Positions 1 to 8,974 of a stretch of DNA of 64,000 nt are shown piece by piece. The DNA lies in the NCBI RefSeq assembly GCF_027912535.1, contig NZ_CP115465.1, positions 2,646,001 to 2,710,000 on the forward strand, read 5' to 3'. This DNA comes from Brevundimonas sp. NIBR11 (GTDB lineage: Bacteria > Pseudomonadota > Alphaproteobacteria > Caulobacterales > Caulobacteraceae). The notes under the pieces are model-generated. The model saw only the letters and a list, made by a program, of their open reading frames with translations, ran no database searches and was not told the DNA's origin. The translations under genes were made by a program, and so were the position numbers. Every line of letters begins with the position of its first letter. Position 1 is the stretch's first letter.

Positions 1-1278
1 GGCCGTCACCTGACCCCGTCGCAAGGCCCTGCCCGCGTTGACCGCGATGACAGCCGCCGGGACCGTCAGCAGGGCGCCGACGAGGAAGGGCCAGTCGTGG
101 CCGAGGCCCGAGAACAGGGCGCCGGCGATCAGGGGGCCGAAGATGCGGGCGATCGAGCCCGCGGCCATGTTCAGGCCCAGCATGGCGCCCTGACGATCCG
201 GCGGGGTGGCTCTGGAGATCATGGCCGAGATGTTAGGCATGGCCATCGACATGCCGCAGGCGCCGATGGCCATGATGATCGGGATGCTCCAGCCCTGGAC
301 GATGGGCAGGGTGAAGGCGCCGAGGTCGAGGGAGACCGCCGGAAACCAGGCCACGGGGGCCAGGACCTGAAGCACCAGAGAGCCGCCGAACAGCAGCATG
401 CCCGTGGCCAGCACCCGGGTCTCGCCGAACCGCCTGGCCAGCTTGCCGGTGAAGACGCCCTGGTTCAGGGCCGAGACGATGCCGACGATCATGAAGCTGA
501 GCCCCACCTCTCGCGCGCCCCAGGCGTAGCGATCCTCGGCCCAGAGGCCGAAGACGCTTTCCATCGCCGAGAAGCCGGCCATGTAGATGAGGGTGACCAG
601 AAGGACGCGGGACACCACGGGATCGGCGCGAGCGTCGCGGAGGCCGGCCATGAAGGCGGGACGCGGCGCGGCCGGATCGGCCTTGGCGCGGCTTTCCTCG
701 AGGAACAGGAGCACGCCGATGGCGGCCAGAGCCGCCAGTCCGGAGGCCACGAAGATCGGCAGCTGATAGCCGAGGTGGCCGAGTTGCGGCTGGGTCAGGA
801 CGCCGCCGAGGCCGGGGCCGACGATGAAGCCCATGCCGAAGGCGGCGCCGATCATCCCCATCCGCCCGGCGCGCTCGGCCGGGGGCGTGACGTCGGCCAC
901 ATAGCCCTGGACCGTCGAGATGTTGCCGGCGCCCAGACCCGTGAACAGCCGCACCGCCACCGCCAGCCAGATGTTCGGCACGAAGGCGAGCGCCAGATAG
1001 CCGACTGCGTTGGAGACCAGGGTGATCAGGAGGACGGGCTTCCTGCCGATCCGGTCGGACAGACGGCCCCAGAAGGGTTCGGCGAAGAACTGCCCCAGCG
1101 AATAGGCCGAGAACATGACCGTGATCTGCCACGGCTCGGCGTTCAGGCTCTGGGCGAAGAAGGGCAGGAGCGGGACGACCAGGCCGAACCCGACCAGGTT
1201 GATGAACACGATGAGGAACAGCATCGCCAGCGCCGGGGCCTTGGTCTTCGGAGCGCGTGCGGCGGGCGTGTCGGTCAT
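1..1278 (-). CDS. MFS transporter, TCR/Tet-type drug:H+ antiporter (C-terminus outside window)
   Basis: Twelve-helix inner-membrane secondary transporter of the major facilitator superfamily, probably a drug/H+ antiporter. The start at 1278 gives MTDTPAARAPKTKAPALAML, then a first helix with FINLVGFGLVVPLLP, as in TetA-like exporters. The loop between helices 2 and 3 has GRLSDRIGRKPVLL, matching the MFS signature A (G-x-L-[S/A]-D-R-x-G-R-[K/R]). A second, degenerate copy (GKLARRFGETRV) lies mid-protein, and helix 5 has GFIVGPGLGG, the antiporter motif C. The frame stays open for 426 codons to base 1, so only the tail is missing. Transcribed leftward behind a terminator that separates it from infC. 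The substrate cannot be read from the sequence; a role in tetracycline resistance should not be assumed. Confidence 0.85.
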   Translation of the reverse strand, partial: MTDTPAARAPKTKAPALAMLFLIVFINLVGFGLVVPLLPFFAQSLNAEPWQITVMFSAYSLGQFFAEPFWGRLSDRIGRKPVLLITLVSNAVGYLALAFVPNIWLAVAVRLFTGLGAGNISTVQGYVADVTPPAERAGRMGMIGAAFGMGFIVGPGLGGVLTQPQLGHLGYQLPIFVASGLAALAAIGVLLFLEESRAKADPAAPRPAFMAGLRDARADPVVSRVLLVTLIYMAGFSAMESVFGLWAEDRYAWGAREVGLSFMIVGIVSALNQGVFTGKLARRFGETRVLATGMLLFGGSLVLQVLAPVAWFPAVSLDLGAFTLPIVQGWSIPIIMAIGACGMSMAMPNISAMISRATPPDRQGAMLGLNMAAGSIARIFGPLIAGALFSGLGHDWPFLVGALLTVPAAVIAVNAGRALRRGQVTA

Positions 1279-1307
1279 GGGGCCTTCTAGCCGAGGTCGC
1301 CGGATAC

Positions 1308-1337
1308 GAAAACGCCCCGGACGATGCCGGGGCGTTT
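1308..1337 (-). terminator. Rho-independent terminator of infC
   Basis: Perfect 8-bp GC stem (CGCCCCGG at 1313-1320 with CCGGGGCG at 1327-1334) around a 6-nt loop. On the minus strand it is followed by TTTTCG. It lies 24 bases past the infC stop and before the MFS start, so it ends infC transcription; in the other direction the T tract is shorter. Confidence 0.75.
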
Positions 1338-1360
1338 GAGGTGGTCTGATCTGTCAGAGC

Positions 1361-1894
1361 CTATTTCGGCGCCAGGATCATGATCATCTGGCGGCCTTCC
1401 ATACGCGGCGCGTATTCGACCTTGGCGATTTCGTCGAAGTCTTCCTGGACCTTGTTCAGCAGCTTCATGCCCAGTTCGGGGTGGGCCATCTCGCGGCCGC
1501 GGAAGCGCAGGGTGACCTTCACCTTGTCGCCTTCGTCGAAGAAGCGGTGCATGGCCTTGGCCTTCACCTCATAGTCGTGGGTGTCGATGTTCGGACGAAG
1601 CTTGATCTCTTTCAGCTCGACGACCTTCTGGCGCTTGCGGGCCTCGGCCTTCTTCTTTTGCTCCTGGAAGCGGAATTTGCCGTAGTCGAGGATCTTGGCG
1701 ACGGGCGGTTCGGACGTCGAGACGATCTGGACCAGATCCATGCCCGCCTCCTCGGCGGCCTCCAGCGCAGCGGAGGTCGGCATGACCCCCTGTTTCTCGC
1801 CATTCTGATCGATCAACAGAACGCGGGGCGCGCGGATATCCTGGTTCATGGGGGGGCCGTCCTTGACGGGCGGCTGGTTCATCGGACGGCGAAT
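1361..1894 (-). CDS. infC: translation initiation factor IF-3, probable AUU start
   Basis: IF-3 binds the 30S subunit and checks initiator tRNA and start-codon pairing. From residue 16 the protein reads [19 protein letters not shown], the usual N-domain opening, then [20 protein letters not shown] (linker helix), and ends with the C-domain [18 protein letters not shown] and [13 protein letters not shown]. The start is set by AAGGA at 1905-1909, ten bases before ATT at 1894-1892. That gives 177 residues beginning with Met-Arg-Arg-Pro-Met. The first ATG in frame is four codons later (1882) and has no Shine-Dalgarno at the right distance. AUU starts are the known basis of infC self-regulation in enterobacteria, because IF-3 discriminates against them. 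Monocistronic, with its own terminator. Confidence 0.93.
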   Translation of the reverse strand: MRRPMNQPPVKDGPPMNQDIRAPRVLLIDQNGEKQGVMPTSAALEAAEEAGMDLVQIVSTSEPPVAKILDYGKFRFQEQKKKAEARKRQKVVELKEIKLRPNIDTHDYEVKAKAMHRFFDEGDKVKVTLRFRGREMAHPELGMKLLNKVQEDFDEIAKVEYAPRMEGRQMIMILAPK

Positions 1895-1966
1895 GGGCGT
1901 CGTTTCCTTATGTTTTCGAACTTGCAAGGGTCAGCGCGCGGTGCTCTGCCGCGTTCCCCAAGGCGG

Positions 1967-1997
1967 GCTATATGCGCCCGAAAAGCCCGATCTTCAA
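1967..1997 (-). promoter_or_regulatory. candidate infC promoter
   Basis: Reading leftward, TTGAAG (1997-1992) and TATAGC (1972-1967) are separated by 19 bases and sit about 60 bases before the Shine-Dalgarno of infC. The -35 box falls inside the last codons of the glycosyltransferase gene. The spacing is longer than the ideal 17, so this is a tentative call. Confidence 0.3.
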
Positions 1998-2953
1998 GGC
2001 TTGGCGGCGTCGGGAGCGCCGACCCAGACGTCATGGAGCGCGATCACGGCCTCGAAGACACGCTCCGAGGTCAGGGCCTCGATGGGGGCGAACTCGCCCC
2101 GGACGGGGTTGGAGGCGGCGATCGAGGTCTTGGGACCGCGCGGGCCGTACAGCCACCATTCGGTCGGGCCGAACAGGCCGAGCGTCGGCTTCCCGGCGGC
2201 GGCGGCGACATGCATCAGGCCGGAATCGTTGCCGACGAAGAGGGTCGCCCGGTCGATGGCGGCGGCCGAGGCCAGGATGTCGCCCTTGCCCACGAAGTCG
2301 ATGGCCAGCAGTCCGGCGGCTTCCAGAGCGGGCGTGGCGGGCGGGCGGTCGCCGGGGCCGCCGACGGGCATGAACCGCCAGCCGGCGAAACGGGGCTCGG
2401 CCTTGAGCTTCTCGACCAGTTCGCCCCAGCGATCGGCGGGCCAGCTCTTGCCCGGCTGGTGGGCGATGGGAGCCAGGGCGATGATCGGGCCGGGGGCGGC
2501 CGCCAGGGCCGGGGCGATGATCGCCGCGGCCTCGGCGCGCGCCCGGTCGTCGATGAAGAGTTCGGGCTCCAGCGGGGCGGGGGCGCCCATCAGCCGGGTG
2601 ACCATGTCGACCTTGGCGAGGCCCGTCTCATGGCTGCGGTTGTAGATCACGCGGCGGTCGGCCTTCAGCAGATAGGCGAGCGCCGAGCCGCGAATGTCGA
2701 TGACCAGGGCCCAGTGGGTTCCGACGACCTGGCGCCACAGGTCGAACCAGTGTCCGGCGGCCTTCTTCTTGTCGAGGATGATGACGCGCTCGACGCCGGG
2801 GGCGGAGCGGAAGAAGGGCGCGGGCGGGCGGCCGCAGGCGACGGTGATCTTCGCCCCCGGGACCTGGCGGGAGATCTCGCGGATGATCCCCGACGATATG
2901 ACGCAGTCGCCGATGCGGTTGGAGGTGACGAACAGGACCTTGTTGGACGGCAC
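1994..2953 (-). CDS. glycosyltransferase family 9 (heptosyltransferase-like)
   Basis: A 319-residue GT-B fold enzyme of the ADP-heptose:LPS heptosyltransferase family, expected at the cytoplasmic face of the inner membrane and adding a sugar to lipid A-core or a related glycan. The N-terminus VLFVTSNRIGDCVISSGIIR is the typical family opening (R-x-G-D). The C-terminal half has the nucleotide-sugar site: FVGNDSGLMHVAAAAGKPTLGLFGPT at about residues 238-263, with the conserved D-S-G-x-x-H. It lies alone between infC (downstream, same strand) and a divergent esterase gene starting 72 bases away, so the two share a short promoter region. Donor and acceptor cannot be told from sequence; other LPS core genes are not nearby. 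Confidence 0.85.
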   Translation of the reverse strand: MPSNKVLFVTSNRIGDCVISSGIIREISRQVPGAKITVACGRPPAPFFRSAPGVERVIILDKKKAAGHWFDLWRQVVGTHWALVIDIRGSALAYLLKADRRVIYNRSHETGLAKVDMVTRLMGAPAPLEPELFIDDRARAEAAAIIAPALAAAPGPIIALAPIAHQPGKSWPADRWGELVEKLKAEPRFAGWRFMPVGGPGDRPPATPALEAAGLLAIDFVGKGDILASAAAIDRATLFVGNDSGLMHVAAAAGKPTLGLFGPTEWWLYGPRGPKTSIAASNPVRGEFAPIEALTSERVFEAVIALHDVWVGAPDAAKP

Positions 2954-3025
2954 GCGGTTTCGCTTTCGCTTCTATCGACCCGTTCGCTATCAGGCGAAGA
3001 GCCATCGCGCGAGAGGATCACGGTC

Positions 3026-3769
3026 ATGAACGACATCCAACGCCTGACCCGCCCCGACCGCGAAACCCTGGCCTACAAGCGGGTCGAGGGCTCCGGACCG
3101 ACCATCGTCTGGATCGGCGGGTTCCGGTCGGACATGGAGGGGACCAAGGCCCTGGCTCTGGAGGCGGCCGCGCGGGAGCGGGGCTGGTCCTACGTCCGGT
3201 ATGACCATTTCGCCCACGGCCTGTCCTCGGGCGACTGGCGTCAGGCCACCATCGGTCGTTGGCGCGAGGATGCGATCGGCCTGATCGACAGCCTGGGAGG
3301 ACCGGTCATACCGGTCGGATCGTCGATGGGCGGCTGGGTCGCCCTGCTGCTGGCCCAGGCGCGACCGGATCCGGTGAAGGGGCTGGTGCTGATCAACCCG
3401 GCGCAGGACTTCACCGAGAAACTGATGTGGCCGTCCCTGCCCGACCACGTGCGTCAGGCCATCCTGCGCGACGGGGAGGCGCTGATCGTCGAGGAGGGGC
3501 TGGGGGAATACACGCTGACGAAGCGCATGTTCGACGAGGCGAAGGACTGGCTGCTGCTCGACCGGCCGATCGAGATCGCGGCGCCCGTGCACATTCTTCA
3601 GGGGCGTGCGGATCAGATCGTGCCCGAAGCCCATGCTCTGGAACTGGTCGCGCGCCTGACCGGCGGCGACGTGACGCTGGACCTCATCGAGGGCGGCGAC
3701 CATCGGCTGTCGACGCCGCGCGACCTGGCGCGGCTGGTCGAGGCGGTAGAAGCGCTAAGGCACCCTTAG
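3026..3769 (+). CDS. alpha/beta hydrolase, ABHD10-like (thio)esterase
   Basis: A 247-residue cytoplasmic alpha/beta-hydrolase. The nucleophile elbow is G-S-S-M-G-G-W at about residues 97-103 (catalytic Ser in the middle of S-S-M). The acid is probably the Asp in GRADQIVP, and the His is in GGDHRLS near the C-terminus. The opening GPTIVWIGGFRSDMEGTKA and the SYVRYDHFAHGLSSG segment match the bacterial relatives of mammalian ABHD10, a depalmitoylase/acyl-glucuronidase, so a thioesterase or carboxylesterase role is likely; the substrate is unknown. The ATG at 3026 follows GAGAGGATCACGGTC, a good ribosome site. Divergent from the glycosyltransferase; its stop overlaps the stop of the converging M23 gene. 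Confidence 0.85.
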   Translation: MNDIQRLTRPDRETLAYKRVEGSGPTIVWIGGFRSDMEGTKALALEAAARERGWSYVRYDHFAHGLSSGDWRQATIGRWREDAIGLIDSLGGPVIPVGSSMGGWVALLLAQARPDPVKGLVLINPAQDFTEKLMWPSLPDHVRQAILRDGEALIVEEGLGEYTLTKRMFDEAKDWLLLDRPIEIAAPVHILQGRADQIVPEAHALELVARLTGGDVTLDLIEGGDHRLSTPRDLARLVEAVEALRHP

Positions 3770-5130
3770 GTGGCGCGAGCCGCCGCCGGGCGCAGGCCTT
3801 CGACATTGGCCTGGAGCACCGTCGGGCGACGCTCGCCGCCCGAGGCGATGATGCGGTCGATGCGGGCCTTCTCGGCGCGGAAGGCGGCCAGATCGGCGCC
3901 TTCGAGCACGCTGGACTGGTCCATGCGGATGCCGGACGGATTGATCCGCTGTCCGTTGCGCCAGATTTCATAGTGCAGGTGCGGACCGGTCGAGGCGCCG
4001 GTCGAACCGACATAGGCGACGACCTGGCCTTGCGAAACGCGCTGCCCGGCGCGGATGCCCGAGCCGTAGCGCGACAGGTGGCCGTAGCCGCTTTCCAGAC
4101 CGTTGGCGTGACGGATGCGCAGCCAGTTGCCGTAGCCGCCCCAGCGACGCGCTTCGACGACGACGCCATCGGCGGGCGCCACGACCGGCGTGCCGGTGCC
4201 GGCGGCGAAGTCGATGCCCTGGTGCATCTTGCGATAGCCCGAGATCGGGTGGACGCGGAAACCGAAGCTGGACGAGATGCGGGCCGCGCGGTCCAGAGGC
4301 GTGCGCATCATCGAGGAGCGCATGTTCTTGCCGGTGGCGTCGTAATACTGGGCCTCACGGGCGCCCGCGGGCTGGAAGCGATAGAAGACCACGCCCTTCA
4401 TCTCGGCGTACAGCAGGTCGCCGGTGTCGACGGTGCGGCCGTTCTCGGTGACCGAACGGTCAAAGACGAGGGTGAACTCGTCGGCGGCGCGGACGTCGCG
4501 GTCCAGGTCGAAGCGGTGGGCGAACAGCTGGGTCGCCTTGCGACGCACGGCGGCGTCGGCGCCCATGCGCTGGGCCGTGGCCGAGAGCGAACCGCGCACT
4601 TCGGATTTCAGGACGACGGTCTCGTGCGTGACACGCTCCTCCAGAGCGCGAAGGCGCAGGGCGCCGTCGAAGCTGCGCGAGACGGTCAGCTGGCTGGCCG
4701 GGCCGGTGCGCATCGTCAGGCCGATCAGGCGAGCGTCGCCGCGGCCGCCGCGCGGGCGGGCGATGGCGGTCTCGAACTTCAGGCCGGCGCGCATCTGCGA
4801 CAGGTCGAAGGCGTTGGACAGGGTGGCGGCGACGGCCGAGGCGTCGGCGGCGCCGATGCCGGTGCGGCGGACGGCCTCTTCAAAGGTCTCGCCGCGGCGG
4901 ATCTGGACAGGAATGGCTTCGGGGGCGGTCAGTCCGGCGGGGGCCCCGGCGGCGTCGAACGCGCGGGCCTCCAGCGAGGCGACCTGCAGAGCGGTCAGTT
5001 CGGGAACGACTTCGGCCTGGGCGGGTTGGTACACTCGGCCGGCGAGCATGGCCACCGTCACGGCGGCGGCTGCGGTCAGCAGGTGAGGCGCGAAACGCAT
5101 CGGCTGACGTCGCGGATCGAACTGGGCCAT
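3766..5130 (-). CDS. M23 family metalloendopeptidase, membrane-anchored (MepM-like)
   Basis: A 454-residue envelope peptidase. One transmembrane/signal helix (LLTAAAAVTVAMLAG) follows a short cytoplasmic MAQFDPRRQPMRF. A LysM/OapA-like segment comes next (IPVQIRRGETFEEAVRRTG), then a central beta-rich region, and a C-terminal LytM domain. The zinc ligands are visible as H303-x3-D307 (HQGIDF) and H386 in H384-L-H386-Y-E. It should cut peptidoglycan cross-links, as MepM does in E. coli. Upstream in-frame codons to 5241 are open but lack family-like sequence; the ATG at 5130 puts a positively charged stretch right before the helix. The stop (3766-3768) overlaps that of the converging esterase. 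Confidence 0.9.
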   Translation of the reverse strand: MAQFDPRRQPMRFAPHLLTAAAAVTVAMLAGRVYQPAQAEVVPELTALQVASLEARAFDAAGAPAGLTAPEAIPVQIRRGETFEEAVRRTGIGAADASAVAATLSNAFDLSQMRAGLKFETAIARPRGGRGDARLIGLTMRTGPASQLTVSRSFDGALRLRALEERVTHETVVLKSEVRGSLSATAQRMGADAAVRRKATQLFAHRFDLDRDVRAADEFTLVFDRSVTENGRTVDTGDLLYAEMKGVVFYRFQPAGAREAQYYDATGKNMRSSMMRTPLDRAARISSSFGFRVHPISGYRKMHQGIDFAAGTGTPVVAPADGVVVEARRWGGYGNWLRIRHANGLESGYGHLSRYGSGIRAGQRVSQGQVVAYVGSTGASTGPHLHYEIWRNGQRINPSGIRMDQSSVLEGADLAAFRAEKARIDRIIASGGERRPTVLQANVEGLRPAAARAT

Positions 5131-5518
5131 CGGTCCCCGGCATATAACGACGCCACGCGGCGCCCAACACACTGAAAGCAAGGATCGCGCCCAAGTCCCC
5201 CCGGCCACGAAGCGCGTTCTATACCTTCTGCCCCCCATCATGGGAAGACGGGTCGTTACAAATGATTAACCCCGGCCAAGCTCGCCTGTAATCCCGTCTG
5301 TGATTGGATATTCCGGCAGGTCGGACGACAGTCTATGACTAAAGTTACAGACCCTGTTCTGTGCCTTTTGAATCAAGCAGAGGCCTCTTGAAGACCGTCT
5401 TCACTCAACGTGACCGTGGCGCCACTCGTTGTGGCCTGTCGGCAACGGACATTTCGCCGCGCCACACCTTGACGATGCTGAAGGGCGCCGCTGTCCTGAT
5501 CAGGAACGGCGCGGGCGC
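5131..5518. other. 388-bp intergenic region between divergent M23 and ydbH genes
   Basis: Separates two divergent envelope genes and must hold both promoters. It is less GC-rich than its surroundings around 5250-5400, as promoter regions here tend to be. No RNA gene or convincing -35/-10 pair was seen. Near its right end is a nested inverted repeat (GCGCCG 5485-5490, TCCTGATCAGGA 5494-5505, CGGCGC 5507-5512) that includes the only Shine-Dalgarno-like AGGA before ydbH. A 15-codon ORF, ATG at 5475, ends with TGA overlapping the ydbH ATG. Confidence 0.6.
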
Positions 5519-8500
5519 ATGAGCGAGGCGAACACAGCGAAGAAGGCCGTTCGAAAGCGCGACGTGGCGCGGGCCGCGGGCATCGGTCTCGGCGTCATCC
5601 TTGTCGTTCTGTCGCTGCTGGTCGCGGCGGCCTGGCTGAACCGGCGGGCGGCGGCGCGTCAGGTGCTGGTCGGATGGCTGGACCAGCGCGGGATCCAGGC
5701 CGATGTGGAGATCGAACGGCTGGAGTTGAACGGCTTCGTCGGCAGCGTGCGGATCGGCGACGAAGCGGACCCGGACGTCACGGTCCAGCGGGTCGAAGTC
5801 GACTATGCGCTGAGCCTGCCCTGGTCCTCCACCGGTCTGGGCGTGGCGCCAAGCCGTATCCGGCTCGTGCGGCCGGTGGTGCGGGCCAGTTGGAAGGATG
5901 GAAAGCTCTCGTTCGGCTCGCTGGATCCCCTGATCGAGGAGTTCACCGGCAAGCCGCCTCGGCCGGACAGCCGGGGTCCTGTCGTCATCGTCGAGACCGG
6001 GCGGCTGAGGCTCGACACCGAGTACGGCCCCGTATCCCTGCTGGCCGATGCGCGAGTGGACGACGGCAAGCTGATGCGGCTCGCGGCGCGAATGCCGTCG
6101 GCCGCGCTGAAGAGCGGGGACATCGAGGCGCGCGGGCTGGCCGGGTCGCTGGACCTGACCACTAGGGGCGACCGGGTCGCGGTGCGGGTCGATCTGAACG
6201 CCGAGGGGTTCGCGGCGCCGGGCGTGGGCGGGGACGGGGTGCGGCTGTCGGGAACGGCGGACCTGCCCTACCCCGACTTCAAGACGCGACGCGGCGACGG
6301 GCGGGCGGTCGTCGACCTGACCCTGTCCGGCGACCGGCTGGCGGTGGGCGAGAGTTCGGCGAGCGGTGCGGTGCTGGCGCTCGCGGCCGATGGACAGACC
6401 AGCGGCTGGATCGAGACCCTGGCTTTCAATGGGACGGCCTCGACACGGCTGCGGGCGGCCGGCCTGACGGCGCCGGGCCTGAGCGCACGGGGCGCCGAGG
6501 TGACGGCCAACGAGGCGCGGGTCGCCCGGTTGCGTCGCGCCGACGGCTTCGACTGGAGCGTCGAGGGACCGGCGCGGTTGCGGGCCGCGTCAGGCCGGGC
6601 GGGCGATCTGGTCCTGACGGATGCGGACGCGACCTCGCCGCGGCTGGCTCTGAGTGGTTCGGGGGGCGGGGTCGAGGCCTCGGGCGCCCTGTCGGCGCGG
6701 CTCGCGCGGGCGGCGTTCGACACTTTGCAACTGAACCAGACGACCGGACGGTTCGATCTCGATTTCGCCTCGGGACGGCGCGAGGCCCTGATCGTAACCG
6801 GCTCATTGAACGCGGCGCGAGGCGCCTGGCCTCTGTTCGGGCCGGTGACGCGCGACGACGTGCCGGAACTGGCGGATATGAAGCGGGCGCTCGGGGCCTT
6901 CGCCGTTGATATTCCCGCCCTGAGACTGAGCAGCGGCGAGGCGGGTGTGGCGGTGACCCTGCCCCGCGCGGCGCGGGTGACCCCGGCCAACGGCGGCGCC
7001 CTGACCGTCAATCCCGTCGCCACGCCGATCTTCTCTGCACGGCCCGGCGAGCGGGGCGGCGGGGCGCTGAACGTCGTCGCCACGCGCGGGCGAGGCCTGC
7101 CCGAGGCGACCTTCGCGGTTCCGGCGTGGCGGCTGACGGCGGGCGGGTTCGAAGCGACGCTGGACGGACGTGCGGCGCTCGACTTCGGCCTGGCGCGCGG
7201 GCTGGACGTCCGGACGCGGGGCGTGCTGGCGACCAATAGGGGGCGGCTGACCTATGCCGCGTCCGACTGTCTGACTTTCACGGCCGAGCGCTTGGAGTTG
7301 GACGCCAACGACGTCATGGACCTGTCCGGCGGCCTGTGCGCCTCGGGCGGACCGCTGGTGGTGTCCCAGAACGGACGCTGGCGCGCCGGCGGGCGGCTGA
7401 CAGACGTGAAGGCCTCGGCGCCCTTCCTCGCCATGCAGTTCGAGGACGTGCAGGGCACGGCCTTCGCCACGGGCTCCAAGGCGGGCCTCGGGCTGGAGGC
7501 GACCGTCGCCTCGGCCCATGTCGAGGACGCGACCCGGCCGCGCCGGTTCAACGTCCTGACCGCCTCGGGCACGGCGAGGCTGGCCGACGAACAGTGGAGC
7601 GGCGCCTTCGACCTGGCGCGAAACGAGACGACGCTGGGTCGGCTGACCCTGGCGCACGACGGCCTGACCGGAGAGGGCGGGATCGTCATCGACGCGCCGG
7701 ATCTGGTCTTCGCCGAGGAGGGGTTGCAGCCCTCGGACCTGTCGCCCCTGGCCGCCGATTTCGTCCAGTCGCCGGCGACCGGCTCGGCTTCGTTCATGGG
7801 CCGACTGAACTGGAACAAGGACCCGAACGCCGGGACCAGTTCGGGCCGGCTGGTCATTCCGGGCCTCGACTTCACCAGCCCGGCGGGAGGGGTGAAAGGG
7901 CTTTCGGGGACCATCGAGTTCACCAATCTGGCGCCCCTGACCACGGCCCCCAACCAGACCCTGAGGATCGCGACGCTGGAATCGATCGCCGACTTCACCG
8001 ATCTCGACGTGACCTTCTCGCTCGACAAGGCGGCCTTGACGATCGCGGGCGGGGAGATCGATGCGGCGGGCGGCACGGTGAGCGTGGAGCCTTTCTCCGT
8101 TCCCCTGGATCGCCGCCCGTTCTCCGGCGTCGTCGTCCTCGACCGGGTGCAGCTGGGAGACCTGATCGCCGGCTCGGGCTTCGGCGACAGGGTCGAGCTG
8201 GACGCCGTGGTTTCGGGCCGCATCCCCTTCACCTCGGACCCGGACACGGGCGTGCGGATCAGCGGCGGAACCCTTTACGCCGCCCAACCGGGACGACTGT
8301 CGATCAAGCGCGACGCCCTGACGGACCTCGAGGCCGGCGGCGGAGGGGACGTGCCGCCCAATACGGTCGAGGACCTGGCCTACCAGGCGATGGAGAACCT
8401 GGCCTTCGACACTCTGACGGCGGACGTCGACAGTCAGGACGGCGGGCGGCTGGGGGTGCGCTTCCATATCGTCGGGCGGCACGATCCGCCTCAGCGACAG

Positions 8501-8683
8501 GAGTTGCGCCTCACCCTGGCCGAGTTGATCAGTCGCCAGTTCCTCAATCGGACACTGCCCCTGCCGTCGGGCACGGGCATCAACCTGACGCTCGACACCA
8601 CCCTGAACCTGAATCAGCTCGTCTCGGATCTCCTGGCCGTCAATCGCGCCCGGAACGGCGACGCCGAAGACGGCCAGCCTTGA
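5519..8683 (+). CDS. ydbH: YdbH family inter-membrane lipid transport protein (AsmA-like)
   Basis: A 1054-residue protein with an N-terminal inner-membrane anchor (GIGLGVILVVLSLLVAAAWL, residues 21-40) and a long periplasmic beta-rich body made of repeated short strands, typical of the AsmA-like group (TamB, YhdP, YdbH). These span the periplasm and move phospholipid to the outer membrane. The C-terminal part shows the YdbH-type order GLSGTIEFTNLAPL, then IPFTSDPDTGVRISGG and LNLNQLVSDLLAVNRA. Identification is strengthened by the next two genes being ynbE and ydbL, the same set as in E. coli. Start ATG 5519 overlaps a tiny upstream ORF (ATGA), and its Shine-Dalgarno lies in a hairpin. Somewhat longer than the E. 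coli protein (about 880). Confidence 0.88.
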   Translation: MSEANTAKKAVRKRDVARAAGIGLGVILVVLSLLVAAAWLNRRAAARQVLVGWLDQRGIQADVEIERLELNGFVGSVRIGDEADPDVTVQRVEVDYALSLPWSSTGLGVAPSRIRLVRPVVRASWKDGKLSFGSLDPLIEEFTGKPPRPDSRGPVVIVETGRLRLDTEYGPVSLLADARVDDGKLMRLAARMPSAALKSGDIEARGLAGSLDLTTRGDRVAVRVDLNAEGFAAPGVGGDGVRLSGTADLPYPDFKTRRGDGRAVVDLTLSGDRLAVGESSASGAVLALAADGQTSGWIETLAFNGTASTRLRAAGLTAPGLSARGAEVTANEARVARLRRADGFDWSVEGPARLRAASGRAGDLVLTDADATSPRLALSGSGGGVEASGALSARLARAAFDTLQLNQTTGRFDLDFASGRREALIVTGSLNAARGAWPLFGPVTRDDVPELADMKRALGAFAVDIPALRLSSGEAGVAVTLPRAARVTPANGGALTVNPVATPIFSARPGERGGGALNVVATRGRGLPEATFAVPAWRLTAGGFEATLDGRAALDFGLARGLDVRTRGVLATNRGRLTYAASDCLTFTAERLELDANDVMDLSGGLCASGGPLVVSQNGRWRAGGRLTDVKASAPFLAMQFEDVQGTAFATGSKAGLGLEATVASAHVEDATRPRRFNVLTASGTARLADEQWSGAFDLARNETTLGRLTLAHDGLTGEGGIVIDAPDLVFAEEGLQPSDLSPLAADFVQSPATGSASFMGRLNWNKDPNAGTSSGRLVIPGLDFTSPAGGVKGLSGTIEFTNLAPLTTAPNQTLRIATLESIADFTDLDVTFSLDKAALTIAGGEIDAAGGTVSVEPFSVPLDRRPFSGVVVLDRVQLGDLIAGSGFGDRVELDAVVSGRIPFTSDPDTGVRISGGTLYAAQPGRLSIKRDALTDLEAGGGGDVPPNTVEDLAYQAMENLAFDTLTADVDSQDGGRLGVRFHIVGRHDPPQRQELRLTLAELISRQFLNRTLPLPSGTGINLTLDTTLNLNQLVSDLLAVNRARNGDAEDGQP

Positions 8684-8759
8684 GCGTTCAGAACCCGTTC
8701 ACACCCGCTGGCGCATCCCTCGCGTCAGTAGAAGCGTTGATGTCTTCGGAGACCGCCGC

Positions 8760-8957
8760 ATGATCCCCTCTCTGACCCGCACCGCCCGACTGGGACTTCT
8801 GGCGCTCGCCGCCGCGACGCTCACGGGCGCCTGCACCCCCACCGTCCGGCTGGAGGTCGCGCCGATCCAGATCTACGCCAAACTCGACGCCGACGTGCGG
8901 GTGCGGCTGGATCGCGAGCTGCAGGACCTGCTGGCCGAAAATCCCAATCTGTTCTGA
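8760..8957 (+). CDS. ynbE: YnbE family lipoprotein
   Basis: A 65-residue outer-membrane lipoprotein. Signal peptide of about 24 residues ending in the lipobox L-T-G-A-C, with Cys25 as the lipidated residue. The mature part is PTVRLEVAPIQIYAKLDADV followed by RVRLDRELQDLLAENPNLF, the characteristic YnbE sequence. In E. coli YnbE works with YdbH as the outer-membrane end of the lipid bridge. Lies 76 bases after ydbH; its TGA overlaps a possible ATG of the next gene (TGATG at 8955-8959), so the three genes are probably one transcript. Confidence 0.88.
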   Translation: MIPSLTRTARLGLLALAAATLTGACTPTVRLEVAPIQIYAKLDADVRVRLDRELQDLLAENPNLF

Positions 8958-8974
8958 TGGAAAAGACGTCTCAC

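Noticed and set aside
1..1278. Tetracycline-resistance gene tetA
   Set aside because: The protein shares the TCR/Tet subfamily signature but sits in core-gene context and lacks features specific to a resistance determinant; it is called only as an MFS transporter.
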